The notes under the pieces were generated by a model, which was not told the origin of the DNA, ran no database searches, and saw nothing but the letters and a program-made list of their open reading frames with translations. From Larus michahellis (lineage: Eukaryota > Chordata > Aves > Charadriiformes > Laridae): a stretch of 64,000 nucleotides of DNA. The position numbers and the translations under genes were made by a program. Below are positions 11,370 through 24,000 of this stretch, one piece after another. Every line of letters starts with the position of its first letter. Within the stretch, counting starts at the first letter, position 1. The DNA lies in assembly GCF_964199755.1 (NCBI RefSeq), contig NC_133907.1:4965001-5029000 (forward strand), read 5' to 3'.

Positions 11370-11930
11370 CGCTTTTAGGAATACGAGCATAAACCTGCTT
11401 ATAGTCTGCAGCTGAAATTTTACTGTTTTCAGCAGCTTTGCATCAGGGATCAATTCAACCATAGGATTTTATAGCACTCTATGAATCCCTTTGAATTAAT
11501 ACAAATACAAATGTGTTTGAAGCACTCAAACACCATGTACCACTTCCCCCCCCGCCATCAGCTGAGCTCTCTCTGTAGCAGAGCTGACAGCCGTTGTCTG
11601 TCACGTTTGTCATTCTGCCCCGTCCTCCTGCCCACAGCACCAAAATAAAGACCTTGTTAGTCCTGTCTTTGAGATCAAGATATAAGCAGACAATTGATTT
11701 TCCTCCCTCTTCTCATTAGTGAGCTCTGACACTTAATAAAACATATTTCCACTCTCGGGGTAGGCAGAACACCCAGATAGTGCCTGTCAGAGAGAGCCGG
11801 GAGCGGGGATTCATCTTTATGGAAAATCAATATCTGGAACAGAGAAATTGGCAGAACCCAAATTAAAAGTCGCCGGCAATTTCTGTCTTCATATTTCATG
11901 TCTTCTGCATTTCTGAAACAGGAATTTGCT
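11370..11930. promoter_or_regulatory. Candidate conserved noncoding elements (two AT-rich islands)
   Basis: Two AT-rich islands (about 11370-11560 and 11640-11930) contain 'gaattaatacaaatacaaat', 'caattgattttcctc' and 'gaaaatcaatatctgg' motifs, with GC-rich sequence on both sides. Neither contains a plausible exon. A regulatory role is inferred from composition alone. Confidence 0.22.
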
Positions 11931-14900
11931 GCAAAGGAAACCCACCACGGGGGCCAGGGAGGAGGACGGACTTTGTGCCTGGTTCTTCCTCTGCTGCTTC
12001 CAGGCGGGACCTCCTGGGTGAAGGTGGGCGTCAGGTTTGGAGCAGCTCTTTGGGCAGTGCCCGGTTCAAGGTCCCGGGGACAGAGGGCTGTCCGCCCTGT
12101 GCCTCTTTCAGCCAGAGGTTGTGTCCCCACGGCTGTTGCTGGCAGTGCTGGCATAGAAGTCTCCCAATGCAATGTCACCACCCCCTCCAGGGTTCCTGAC
12201 TGTGTCCCTGCATCCCTGGACGGTACCCATATCTCGTCATGTTCGCCTGGCCCCACGGGATCAGGACTTTCAGAGCAGGGCAGCCTGTCACCTGGCTGCA
12301 CCGAGCGGCTTCAAACCCCATTATCGTCACAAGGGTGTGACTGATTTACTCACTGCTTCCTCCCAGTTTCGCTGGTGCCTCATATACCTGAAATAAATGA
12401 TACGTTCCAGATATATCCCAAATCTAAATCATCGCCACGCAGCAGTGAACCCACTTTGCTCGTCGGGCTGTGATTCAGAAGGCTCACTTTGGGAAGGAAG
12501 AGGGATGGAAGTTTTCTAAGGAACCTGGGGGAGAAACTGCTCTTCTGGGATGCAAAAGCCCCAGCTGGATCAGGCCAGGAAGGAGTTAATTGTGTCCCGG
12601 AGGCAGCAATTATCTCCAGCTCATTACACCTACTAATGGCACCCAGGGAGGGAGCCCCACAGCCTGGACCCGGGTGGAGCTTGGGGTAGCTGCTTGCCTG
12701 CAGCAAGCCAAGAAATTTGGGGGTTTGGAGACTGGTTTGGAGCAAAAATCTTCCCTGGTCTGTGCCCAGCCCTGAGACCTGCTGCGTGCGGGGCTGAGGG
12801 CTCGGGATTTCCTCGGGAAAGGGAGCCGTCATCTGTTAGCTCTCCTTCCCTCCCCTGCTGAGAGTTTGATGGTTGGACAGGGCTTGGCACCCAAGGGGAG
12901 CCCTAGGACGGACAGTCCCTCCGTTCTCCAGCGGTGACATTAATCTGAGTACCCAGGTGACATAGATTAATGTACCCAGGCGTGCGTGCGGGATGCGAGA
13001 GGTGAGAGCTCCTCTGGGCTGCGGGCTAAGGCAGGAGCTCCTTTACCGATGATCTGGCTCAGGAAGATGGAGCAGGGTCACGGAAGCTCGTTTATCTTGC
13101 TGGAAGCTCATCAAAAGCCCATTCGGATATCCTCGTGCTGTGCTGCGCTTTACAAGACAGACGTCCTTGAGCAGAAGTTCAAGGCAGGCTGCCGTGTCCC
13201 AGATCCCACGAGACAGCCCTTGCTGGCAGGCTCCTCCGAGCAGCAGGCGTCTGTGCCCCCTTTTTCCAGGAAAACTTCCCAAGGGGGTCACGTTTGCTTG
13301 GATGTGGGACAGAGAGCGAAGACGGAAAGTGGGAAACTCGCTCAGCCTGCAGCCTTGTCCCCCGGTTGTCACCTGCGGGGCTGCGGCTGGCGGGGAGCGC
13401 AGGGGGGCTAACGTCAGGACACGGCAATCCGACAGAGCCGGGTGTCCCCCCTTCCCAGGGCATGGGACACAAAAGCAGCGCTGAGGCTGGAACATTCGTC
13501 CCGCTGGGAACGTGGTGACCAGCACCTTTAGTACCAGCGGGCAGAGCTTGACCCTGCGTCCCGTGATTTATCGCCTGGCCGGCCGGCTCCCATTCCCTGC
13601 CGTCTCTCAGGGCCAGCGCGTCAATCTGCAGTGCCAATGTGCCGGATAAATTAGCCCAAAGCCTTCGTTCCCACAGCAGCCTCCAAGCGAGGGAGGGCTG
13701 CAAACCCCCAGGGCGTGAGCAAGGCTGGGGCATTTATTTCTTGCCGGTGAAGGCTCAGGGGACGTTTGTCTGTGTTCCCAAACACAGGGCCAGTGCTGGG
13801 GCATTGAGGAGGAATTGAGGCCCAGGGTAAGAGAACAACCTTGGCTTTGCGGAAGAGGGGAGGTAAACCCTGGGCGTCCACTTTAGTGCCCCTCACTCAT
13901 GTCTAGAAGTCTTTTCAGAGGGGGAACGGGCGCCTTTCGCAAGACCACAGATGCTGGCCCTTCTCGGGTTAAAACAGGAGCGATTCCAGAGACAGATCCG
14001 AGCAGAGCTGGAGGTCGGAGCGGTGCGTGGCTGGCTCAGGCGTTGCTGCTGCTCGCAGGGATGCTCGCCCTGGGGGGCTTCATCCAGCCCTGACACTGGG
14101 GCAGGGGGCTGCTGGTGTCCGTGGGGCTGATCCATGGGGGGCTGCTCTGGGAACAGCGACAGCCCCGGGCTCCGGCGGCAGGACAGCAGAGGTGAAGTCA
14201 CGCCCGTGTCAGCTCATCCATCTCTGCCGCTCGCAGGCTGGTCCCGGGGGAAGCGCGGGCTTTGGCAGCTGTAAGTGGGTTGGAGGCGGATGCAATTCTG
14301 GAGAACAAGATTCCCTTGCAAAAAACCTATATAAAAAAAATAAATATTAAAGTTCTTGGCTGAGAAGCTTGTTTAAAGATCTTATCTCTGGCAGAGGAAA
14401 TAAGGTCTTAATTCCCTCCTTTGCTGCTTGCCTTCCAGCGCGCCTTCGCAAGGGCTGGGTCCCCGGAGGTGCGCAGGCCGTTAATTCTGGCAGGAAACGA
14501 GCTGGAGATGAGAAGTGGCTTTTCAGAAGACTGACCTGAAGCGGCCGTGGGCGAAGCTGCCGCCTCCGCCACGCGCGGTCCCGGCGGTGGGGAGAGGCAG
14601 GCGGAGGGTGTGCGGGGTGGGCACCCTGCGCGGCTCCACAAACATGCGTTCAAGGCAGATACCAGGCAAAAAAATATATTTGGCTTTCTGACTTGGCCAT
14701 CTTTCTCTTCCGAAGGCTTGGTTGGAATCGGGAGGTGGTTTGGGCAACCCCTTGTTCCATCCCCCGGGTCCCCCGGGCAGGGCTGGCATCACTGGGTCTT
14801 GCCTGGGGTTTCTGCAGGAGGAAGGATGGGGTGACCATGGCTGTCCCACGAACACTGCGGGCTGCACTGCTCCCGTCCGAGCTGGCACTGGAGAGCTGCT

Positions 14901-17865
14901 GGGATAAAAGGTGTTTAATAAGTGACAGCTTGATGCCATCCATGGCCTTTTCTGCTGTGTGGCAGAGCACCGGGGCTGGGCTGTCCCTCTGCCAAGGACC
15001 CCCTTGACTGTCCTGCAACCGAAGAGGGGGACAGAGGATGAGGAGGGTCCACCCTCCTGCCCTGCAGCACGGCGGCCGGTGGGGAGAGCAGAGCCCCTGC
15101 TTGCCGGCTTTCGTACCCTCGTGTTTCATCGTCACCTCCACCCGCACCAAGAGCCTCGTCTGAGTCATCTCCCGGCTAAATGGAGTGTGTGGGCTTAGCG
15201 CAGCTTTAGCTGTTCATCCTCTGCTTTGCTGGAGCCTGACACGGGGTAAAATAGAGCTATTCATCAACGTGGAGATGAGGCAGATGAATGTCCTGTACCA
15301 ATAAAAGGGGCCTTGCTCTCCTCCTACCAGCTCGAGCAGGTAGTGTCTCTTTGTGGCCCAGCGAGGACTGCTTAAGTGGCTGCTGCTTGAGGAGCTCAAG
15401 AGATCTTAAAAGAAATATAGACTTACGTTTTGCACCGAGTGACTTAGTGCTCTAGCTATAAAATGCAATGCCAGAGCCTCTGTGGAGAGGAAGCTCTTGA
15501 AAATGTTCCTACCGTGTGTCGAAGCAGGGAGAGGGAGAGGGGGAGTGAAGCTGGTGGCAGCATCTCACCATGGGCTCTCTGACATTAAATCCCTCCGGGG
15601 TGAGGTTGGTGCTTGCCCGGCTGGCACCCAGGGCCACATCTGGCCTGGTGGCCATGGCGGCTGTCATGGGTTTCCTTGCCTGTCCCACCCTTGCCCTCCT
15701 GCCTGGCGGTGGCCTTTGCCACGTGCAGCTCTTCCCCAGCACGTGGCCTCTCCTGGTCCCCAAGGAGCCGCGGGGCAGGGGATGGCTGGTGCTGAGGTAC
15801 TTTTGTCGTCTATCAAGTCATTGAAGTGCTGTTGTGGAGCTCAGCAGCCCTCTTTGCATACGGAATAGCAGGTCTCCAGGGAGCAAATCCGGAGTGAAAC
15901 ATTTCTCCTGGTGACTGACACCAACCTCTCTCTCTGTTAATGATGTTAAAAGCTTTTCAGCTGTCGGCTGTGCCATGCGGTCACCTGTCCTTACCGGCTT
16001 CTTGCCTGCAGTATGGTGGCACACGTGCGAGCTGACCCGGGCTCCCACCCCAAGCTCCTGCTGGTTTTCATCTGCATCACATTTGCAGGGGCCGAGCTAA
16101 TGAGAGCTGGGGGCCGCACGGAGCATGTTACATGTCTGGTCACAAAGTGCATGCTACCATGAACCTGGAGGCTGGCAAAACGGTCCTTGTCACTGGTGGA
16201 GCTTAAAACAGACGGAAGGCACAGGAGCAAAAGGACCCTCCTTGGAGGGGCAGCAGCATTTGTGCTGGGGAGTTTGGGGGCGTCTGCATGTGGTGGGGGA
16301 CAGTGGGCCGTGCCCAGGGCAGCAGGATTACATCTCTACAGGCAAGGTCGAAGCGTGTGTCTCCCAACAAACCTTTCTTCCTCCGGTGGGATGCCAGCAA
16401 TCCCGATCCAGACCCAGTGGCAGGGCCCCCCCCTGCTCCCCAGCCTGTGGTGACTGTGTGAGCATCCCCACTCGCCCAGTGAGCACCGAGCCGGTGACCA
16501 CGCAGCGGCAGCAGTGTGGCACGGCCGCTCACCGCAGCTGCACTTGTCACCAGGACAGGGACAGTGTTGGGGCTTGTCCCAAACCTCCCAGTGCGACCAG
16601 AGCCAACCCGGCCCCTTCCCTGCCTGCAGGAAGGATGCTGGGGAGGGACCGGGGGGGAATGTTTGAGCACCCAGTGTTGCCCTCGCAGTGGGTGCCATGC
16701 AGTCAATGCTCCTCAGCCCCAAGATAACCTGGCTGGAAGCTGGAGGGGGCAGGGGAAATGCAGCTTGGGCCCCCCCTTGCTTGTCTGCCAGCAAATGGGG
16801 CAGCTCTGGCCCCTCGGCATCACCCTGGCCAGGGCCAACCAGCTCCGCCGTGGCCCCGCTGGGCTGAAAGCATCCATTTTAGGTCTCTGTCGGCAGCAAT
16901 TAAGCAGCACAATGCTGACGGCCATGTGGGGGGAGCCCGCAGCCACGCAGCCGGAGATGCTGGGGCTGCCGGGGGGGGGAAGGACTGGTCGCTGAGCACG
17001 TCCCAGCACAAGGTTTCGAGGCTGTTACGCAAGGGCTGGCGAGCGGCAGTGCATGGCCCCGGGTGCCGGGACACCCTGTGTCCCCACACAGGCGCAGGGT
17101 GGCCCCACGCTGCCCAACACCCGGGAAATCGCTGCCTGCCGTTCCCTGCCCAAAGGAAAACTCATCCCTGCAGGACACGGCTCAGCCATGCTGTGCTTTT
17201 CCCATCACGGATGTCAGCTGTGGCACTGGGGGGCCTGGCTGGAAACAGGGCTACGGGGGCTCCCAGCGGCTTGGTTTTGGTTTGCACATGTGGGATTTGG
17301 GACAGAGGATCTGCGCAAAGGGATTAAATATTTGTGGCTACTAAAGCGGCAGTTCTGCAGGGCATTTTCCTTGCTGGGTTTGCAGCCGCCTCCGGAGTGG
17401 GTGGCCCAGCTGGGCGAGAGGCTGCTCGCCCTCTTTGGCTCCCGTGCTGCGGGGCTGCCGGGGAAGGGGGAGGACGGGGAGGCGTTTCCGCGGGCAGAGG
17501 CCACGCTTGCCTGCCCCGCTAATCGCCATGGCCTACTTGGTGTCTGCAGCGAGAACGGGGCTAATCCTAATCCGGGGCAAGGATAAAGGGCTGTGGGTGC
17601 TGTGTGCCAGGGAGCCACATTCTGGTTGGCACTGGCCACCGTACCTTGGTTTAGTGCCCCCGGCTGGGGTCAGGCCAGCTAGCCCAGCCCAGGCTTAGCT
17701 GGTCCGGCCCTCCAGGATGGAGCTGGGACCACTTTAGGGCCTTGGTCTGCCCGCCGCTGCTCGGGGATTCCCCTTCCTTACTTAGAGACCAGCAGCACAG
17801 CTGAGGACAAACGCACAAAGCTCCTGTTTCAAGTTGTGTGTGGCTTTTCAACCCCATCAAATAGC

Positions 17866-17871
17866 TTTATT
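17866..17871 (-). terminator. STK35: AATAAA polyadenylation signal on the minus strand, candidate STK35 3' end
   Basis: TTTATT on the plus strand reads AATAAA on the minus strand. It is the only minus-strand AATAAA I found between here and the candidate 3' UTR exon start at 22388. The flanking AU-rich minus-strand sequence (17880-18042) looks like the end of a long 3' UTR. Confidence 0.4.
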
Positions 17872-18042
17872 CACACAAACGCCCCTTAATTTACAAAGCC
17901 TCTGCCACTCATACACATCAGGGTATCCACAGTGTTCAAAGAACTTAAATAGAACGTCTCATACCAACCCAAGTAAACCAAGTACAAAAAATATTTATAT
18001 AAACTTGTTCACACATAGGTCCTAGATTACCAGCTTCTGTGC

Positions 18043-18066
18043 AAAAAAAAAAAAAAAAAAAAAAAA
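18043..18066. repeat. Poly(A) run of 24 (plus strand)
   Basis: An uninterrupted A24 tract on the plus strand (T24 on the minus). No AATAAA precedes it on the plus strand, so it does not look like the tail of a processed pseudogene. On the minus strand it would be a U-rich stretch near the end of the proposed STK35 3' UTR. Confidence 0.8.
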
Positions 18067-21000
18067 CCAGATTCATTTACTAATTATCATTATCTTTAGT
18101 TTGGAGTCTGGGTTTAAGCCTTCTACTCTTGCTAGCTCAGCACAGGGGCTGCAGGGGGGAGCCCAGGGCAGGGCTGGGGCAGGGAAGCGGCTCGCAAAGC
18201 TCCTGGATTTTGCTGGATGAGGGAGCTGAAGGCCCAGGGTGGGCTGGGCAACTGCTGGGGTGCCAGCCTGGGGACACCAAGCACTCCCATGTGGTCCCTG
18301 CGAGCTCTTCCAGCAGCCTGGACATCACCCTCAGAGTGAAAAGCACTTGGGCAGACTGCAGAGAAATGGAACTTGTCAGGGTGCTGCTGGAGGAGAGCAA
18401 CTCCCTGCACTTTCCTTCCAGCTGTGCCCACCACCCTGACACCCCGCTCTGAAGTGTGAAATGCTTTTGGACACCAAGGGCCACACGCTGGGATGTGCCC
18501 AGTAACCAGCAGACAGCAGAGGAGCTGCTGGCGCAGTTCTCCCCACCACCAGCGATGTTAGCAAGGAAGCAGCAGCATGAGCATCAGCCCCTGGATCCCC
18601 CGGCTCCGGCTCTACTCTCCGGATGCTGCCCCTCTGCCAAGCCTCGGACCCCAGCAGCCTGGCCGCGGGGATGGGAGGCTGCGAGGAGCCGGGGCTGAGC
18701 ACCCCGTGCCCATGCTGCAGCAGCGTCGCTGAAAGGGGACCAGGACCCCCCCACCTCACCCCAGGCGGCTGTAGTGTGAGGCTTGGGCAGCGCACACCTG
18801 GGGTAAGGAAGGAAAGCAGCAATGGGTTTCCCTGCTCTCATGACCTGCAGAAAGCCCCGGGAAAACCCATCCCAGTTGCCCCATGACGCTTGGCAGGCTT
18901 AAACCCAGACTCAGTACTGCATACGGAGGAGACATACAATGCACACAACGGAGGATTTCCACGACGATGGTAATGCTTGTTTTAAGTCTTATTGCTCCAG
19001 AAAGGCTCTGGGAGCCTCTGATATGTGAAGGAGCTGGGTCCTGAGGAGTAAAGGAAGACCACAGGGGTAACTCTTATCTGTCACTAGCACCGCTGAACCT
19101 CAAAACACAGCAGCAAGGGGACAAGGGGGAGCTAATCTATCCCCTCTAGGCTAGAGCCACCTCTGCTCTCTCCTCCCTGTGGACTGAAGCTGGTCGGGAG
19201 ATCCCCGTGACACCGGCACGATGCTGGCGGTGTCAGCCTTGCTGCAGGCTGGTGCAGATAACACGTTTCCCAATCCTCCTGAGGCTTGGCTTGTTCCCCC
19301 CACCCACCCCACATCCCTCTTGTAAACAGCGTAATCAGAAGTAAACAGTTTCATACAATCACTCCCCCAGCACGGGCACCGGCTGCAGCCCCACAAGCTC
19401 AGAGGGCAGCAGGGTTTCACGAGAGGGGGCTTGGCTCCCCCCACGCTGACCAGACCCCCCCAGCACCTGGATGCTCAGCTTCGCTGCGGCCAGGAAGAGA
19501 TGGAGACAGCCTGGCCCTGGGCTGGGCAATGGGCTGCAGGCTCGGTGCTGCTTTCTTAAGCTTGAGTTTTCCCAGTGGCGCATCCTAATGCCAAAAACAT
19601 CTACAGCGGAGGGAGAAGTTCAGCCTGTAGGAACTGGGCAGGAGATGCCCGATAGACCCACCTGGGAAGAAAAGCCTAAACATCCTCCACCCCACAGCAC
19701 ATGCAGGTTTGAGCTGTTCCCACCTTGTTCTAGAGGTTCTTGGTCTGGGCCAAAGTAACTGGGAGGAGAGATGCTGGGAGCTGTAAACACAAGGCAGGTT
19801 CCCGTATAGTCTGGGGAGTCGAGCACAAACAGCAGCAAAACAATCAGGGAGAAAGGCTCTTAAAAGAACAAACTAATCAGGGAAGCATCCACAGTAGCCA
19901 AAGGCTAGCAGCCCTAGCTCATTCTTGGAAGTGTTTGCTAAATCCTAAAGTAAGGCACTACGGTCTAGCTCACTAACATCAAGCTGCTTTAAAAACACAT
20001 CTGCAATGCAAAAGCTGAGGTGGAGACGTGTGGTTTGAAGACAGCCTGAAACAGCGGTGGACCAAGAGGGCTGACCCTCCCAGGGCTTGCCTGGCCGCTG
20101 CCCGCCAGGCTCGCTCCTGTCCCCAGCTGGAAGCAGCGGTCCCGGTGAGCAACTCACTCACCACCTTCCACCTCCACATCCTGTGTTTCAGGCTTGGTTT
20201 CCACACATGGAAAGGTCCCTTCAACTGGGATGTAATGCCTGGTGAGGGGCCCTTCCAGCAGGGAAAGCCACCCGAGCAGGGCTGGGAGGGTAAAGCCCTC
20301 TTACTGCACTGGTTCAAGCCAGGGTTAGGTTATAACAGTTGTTAACAGCCAGGAGCAAAGGCTCTGTCAGGTGGAGGAAGGATGGTCCAGTGATCACGGC
20401 ACTAACACCGTACTTGTGAACTACAGGGTTCAGCTCTTGTCCCTCCTGCGGGATGCGGGGCTCTGCAAGCCCTCCCCGGGAGCAGGGGGAGAAACCCGCC
20501 TGCAGCCCCCCAGCACGGCCGCCACAGGGATCTGCTGCTAGTTAGAGAGAAACGAGAGCAGGCAAAGTGCTGCTCACAGCCCCCGCGAGTGCTCTGCGGG
20601 CAGGGCTGAGCACAGCGCCTGCTACCCAGCCCCAAACTGCTCCAACCCCAGCAACCAGCCTGGAAGGGGTCTGTACAGTCATGGTCTGGCTGTGGCTGGC
20701 CACAGCCCACAGAGGCATCCCTAAGAACAAACGAAAAAGCAGCGTGGGAACAGGGGCTTGGCGCTGGATTTGTGTTGTCGGAACCTTCACAGGTCACAGA
20801 CTGATGGTCTGGAACCTCCTGGCATCGTCCTCCTAAAAGGGACCTGGCCTTCCTGCAGCAACAGCCTTAGCTTTGTGTCCTAGAATAGAGATGGAAAAAA
20901 AAAAAAAAGAAAAAGATACCCCTCCCTCCTTTCCCTGCTTTAGCTCTGCCTTAGCCCACCTGAATTTCCTGCATTTCCATTCGTTCCTGTGAGGTCAGCA

Positions 21001-24000
21001 AAGTATACAAGCTGCTGCCAGTTCAGGAACCTGATGTGTCAGTGATGACACAGGAAAGCTGCAGGAGGCAAGGAGCAGCTCCCACAGCCAGGGACGAGGG
21101 CGTCGGAGGGACCCTGTGGCCTCATCCAGTCCTGGCTGCGGTAAGGGCTGGGCGCCCGGGCAGCTCGTGAGCGGTGCTGGGTCAGCCCAGCCCACCCCTC
21201 AAACCGCCACCAGGTGGTTTAGCCTGATGAGAAATGGTTTCGTTGGTTCAGAACCTGCAGGGTGCGAAGAGGTGGTGCTTTACATTGCATTTACAGTGAG
21301 CAAAGTCTAAAGACCATCAACGCGGGCTCAGCCCTGGAATATTAGTGTTGCTCTAAATATAGGCAAGGAAATAGAGTATTAACTGCTCAGCCTGAGGTTC
21401 CAATCTCCTTACCTGAGCTGTACTGTAACCAAACCCAAACAGCAGCATTGCCTTTTGCTTCCTGAAGACAGTTATCTAGCAGGGAAAAGTGTTTTGCAGG
21501 AGGCTAGAATTCCAGCCTGTGAGCCATTTAGGCCAAACCTCCTCCTCTCCCGAGTACTGTTCTTAACAACTGAAGTTTGGCATGAAATGGCTCAGAGTAG
21601 TGGACTGCTTTCTGTTCCTTTTGTACAGAGACGATGTCCACCTGAAAATGTACCTATGGGCTCCCCATTGCCCTCCGTAGAGAAAGACTGTAACAAACGT
21701 CACTAGTGAAATCCAGCTTGGGGAGAACAAAGGTCTGCCCGTCGCAGCAGCAGACCTGCCTTGCTGAATGGTTTTTCAGCTTGTTTATGCTACTCTACCC
21801 TAATGTCAACCGCTCATAGCCTGGGCAGCATCCACCTATTGAGAAACTGCCTGGCTATGAAATTACTTAGCTGCTTGGTCCAAAAGACTCACTTTCTCTA
21901 AAGCATTGCACGCCCGACGCAAACCCAGCAATCACTTTGCTCCCGTTTCCCCTAGACAGAAGCAATACCTTTAAACCTAAAGTTGTGCCCAGCTGGACTC
22001 GGAGCTGGCGCCTGGCAGCACACCTCTCTGCCGGGATGCCAATTCCCACCTCCTTATGGAACCGGATCTTCTCTAGAAACATCTACCGAGTCTAAACGGC
22101 AGCCCAGGAGACACAGGGAGGGCTGGGCAAGGGCAGCTCTGCTTTCTGGATCTTGTTTAAAAGCCTTGTGAGCATGACAACTGCCAGCTCGTGCTCTTCT
22201 ACGGGCCCCTGCAGCCCCCTCCCGCACTGCCAGAACACCTCTTCCCAACAAAACAAATTAACACCCAAAGATTTCACATTGCCGGAGATCCTGCAGACCA
22301 GGGATCTTCTGTATCATCATCTTCCCTTATCTTTGCCTTCCCTTGTTGCACGTAAATAATGGAGATTATGGGTCCCTGGAAAATAAACCTGCAAGAAAAA
22401 CAAGAAAGGGAAAAAAAAAAGAGGTCAGATGTGTCAGCAGTTTTGTCCCAGTTACTACATTGTGACAACGTCCTGCCAGCCCTCCTGCTGTCACCCGACC
22501 CAGGCTGCAGGTAAGTAAAGCAAGCAGGATTGCTGGTGCAGTGTGCACCCTGCATCTCTCCTTTAATTCCCAAGCCTTAATTAAAGCATCATTTGAGGGA
22601 CTGGGAGAACTTGAGATGAGCGCACGCCTTCTTGTTACATGGTCACAAACAATGACTGCGAACAGCAATGTCTACGAACAACTGCTCCGGGGGGAAGGTG
22701 CAAAGGTAACCAGACTGGTGCTGGAGCCATCCGGCTGCTGGATGGAAGGGCTGGAGGACACCCAGTCCCACAGCCTTCCCACTGGTTCCAGTTAGCCCGA
22801 GAGGAGCATTGACACATCTCTCTACTTCACAGTGCTTTTGTTATCGATCCAGGCACTGGGTTCAGTTTACAGTCATTTCTTTCTCAGGAGTGATTCAGAC
22901 AGCCCTGCGCAGAGCACGCTGCCAAGGTCAGTACACGCTTCCAGCCGCTCCAGTGCGCGGGCTGAGCTGGGACGGGTCGGCTGGGAGTTGAGCATCGCTC
23001 CGTATGCCCCTTGTTAGGGGGCACAGCCCCTTCCCACAGGGCTCGCTGCAGTGACAGCCTGGCTGGAAGGAGGATGAGCGCTACCACAGCACAGCTCAGC
23101 CTTGAGGGTCCACGTGATGTGCTCGCGCGCTGTGGCTCCCAATTCTCCACCAGGAAAGGTGGAACAAGCTGTGACACCGAGGACACCCTGCATGTGCGTC
23201 AGCAGCAGCTCGGGCTTCTCAAGTGGCTCTGCAAGAGGCGGTTAAAATCCATTTCGGTGCAGCTGACAGCAGAGCAGGATGGGTTCGCAGCGCAGCCATG
23301 CCACAACCTGCACTTGAGACGAGGATGCTCCGTGCCAGGGATTTCAGGGAAGAACAAGCAGCTCTTTGCTGCGCCAGTCCCTGTTCTGGCCAAAGTCACA
23401 ATGTAGAGCATCCCCCACGGCCCTGAGGCACCAAGGGTGCTGCACCGATTCCTCCACAGCCCTGGCACTGCACCCTCCTGCTCTCCCAGCTCACGGACGC
23501 AGAAACACCCAACTCTGCCCATAAGCCACCAGCATTTTCCTCCCAGTTTGTTTGCAATCCAGCAAACTCCCTGTGGATGTCCCATCCAGCAGCAAGGCCG
23601 GACCCAGCAGAGGAACAGCGCATGTGCACGACATGTCACTTCTGTATCGGAAACAACATCACTCAGGGTGTCGCAACCTTCAGAGCGGGGACCAGCAGAG
23701 CTGAGGCCAGGGATTGTGCTGGGAAGTGGCGGTGATGGTTCGATGAAAGCTGGGACCCACCTGCCTGATGGAGGGACCTGGGGCTCTCCCCGCTGCTGTC
23801 AGCTCTGCCCACTGGCTCCTCAAGGGGGACGGGGCTGGAAGCCACTGAAACACAAACCTTCACCCCAAGGGGAGGACCTTGCTCCACTTCGTCACCCCTC
23901 ATGCTATGCACAGGTGGGAATTTTCCAGGAGTTACCCGCAGCTTGATTTTTCCCCAAACTTGAGCTCTGAGCTCAGACAGTTACATGGAAAAAAAAAAAA

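Larger units (their letters stand above)
9600..17850. other. Intergenic region between FNDC11 and STK35, no gene seen
   Basis: I found no exon with both splice sites and a recognisable product. Open frames here (for example 11675-12301, 13179-13733, 16125-16727) change character along their length and lack domain signatures. They are best explained by GC-rich sequence having few stops. AT-rich islands at 10390-10700, 11370-11560 and 11640-11930 stand out and are listed separately. Confidence 0.5.
17850..22388 (-). other. STK35: Candidate terminal 3' UTR exon of STK35
   Basis: Inferred, not proven. On the minus strand a long pyrimidine tract (22391-22430) is followed by CTTGCAG and an exon start at 22388, a strong acceptor. 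No minus-strand AATAAA was seen until 17866-17871. A strong donor 34 bases after the STK35 stop (29243-29244) needs a downstream partner, and this is the best one I saw. The exon would be about 4.5 kb and noncoding. Confidence 0.35.

Noticed and set aside
18043-18066. Poly(A) run as the tail of a processed pseudogene
   Set aside because: No AATAAA upstream on the plus strand, no coding remnant and no visible flanking duplication.
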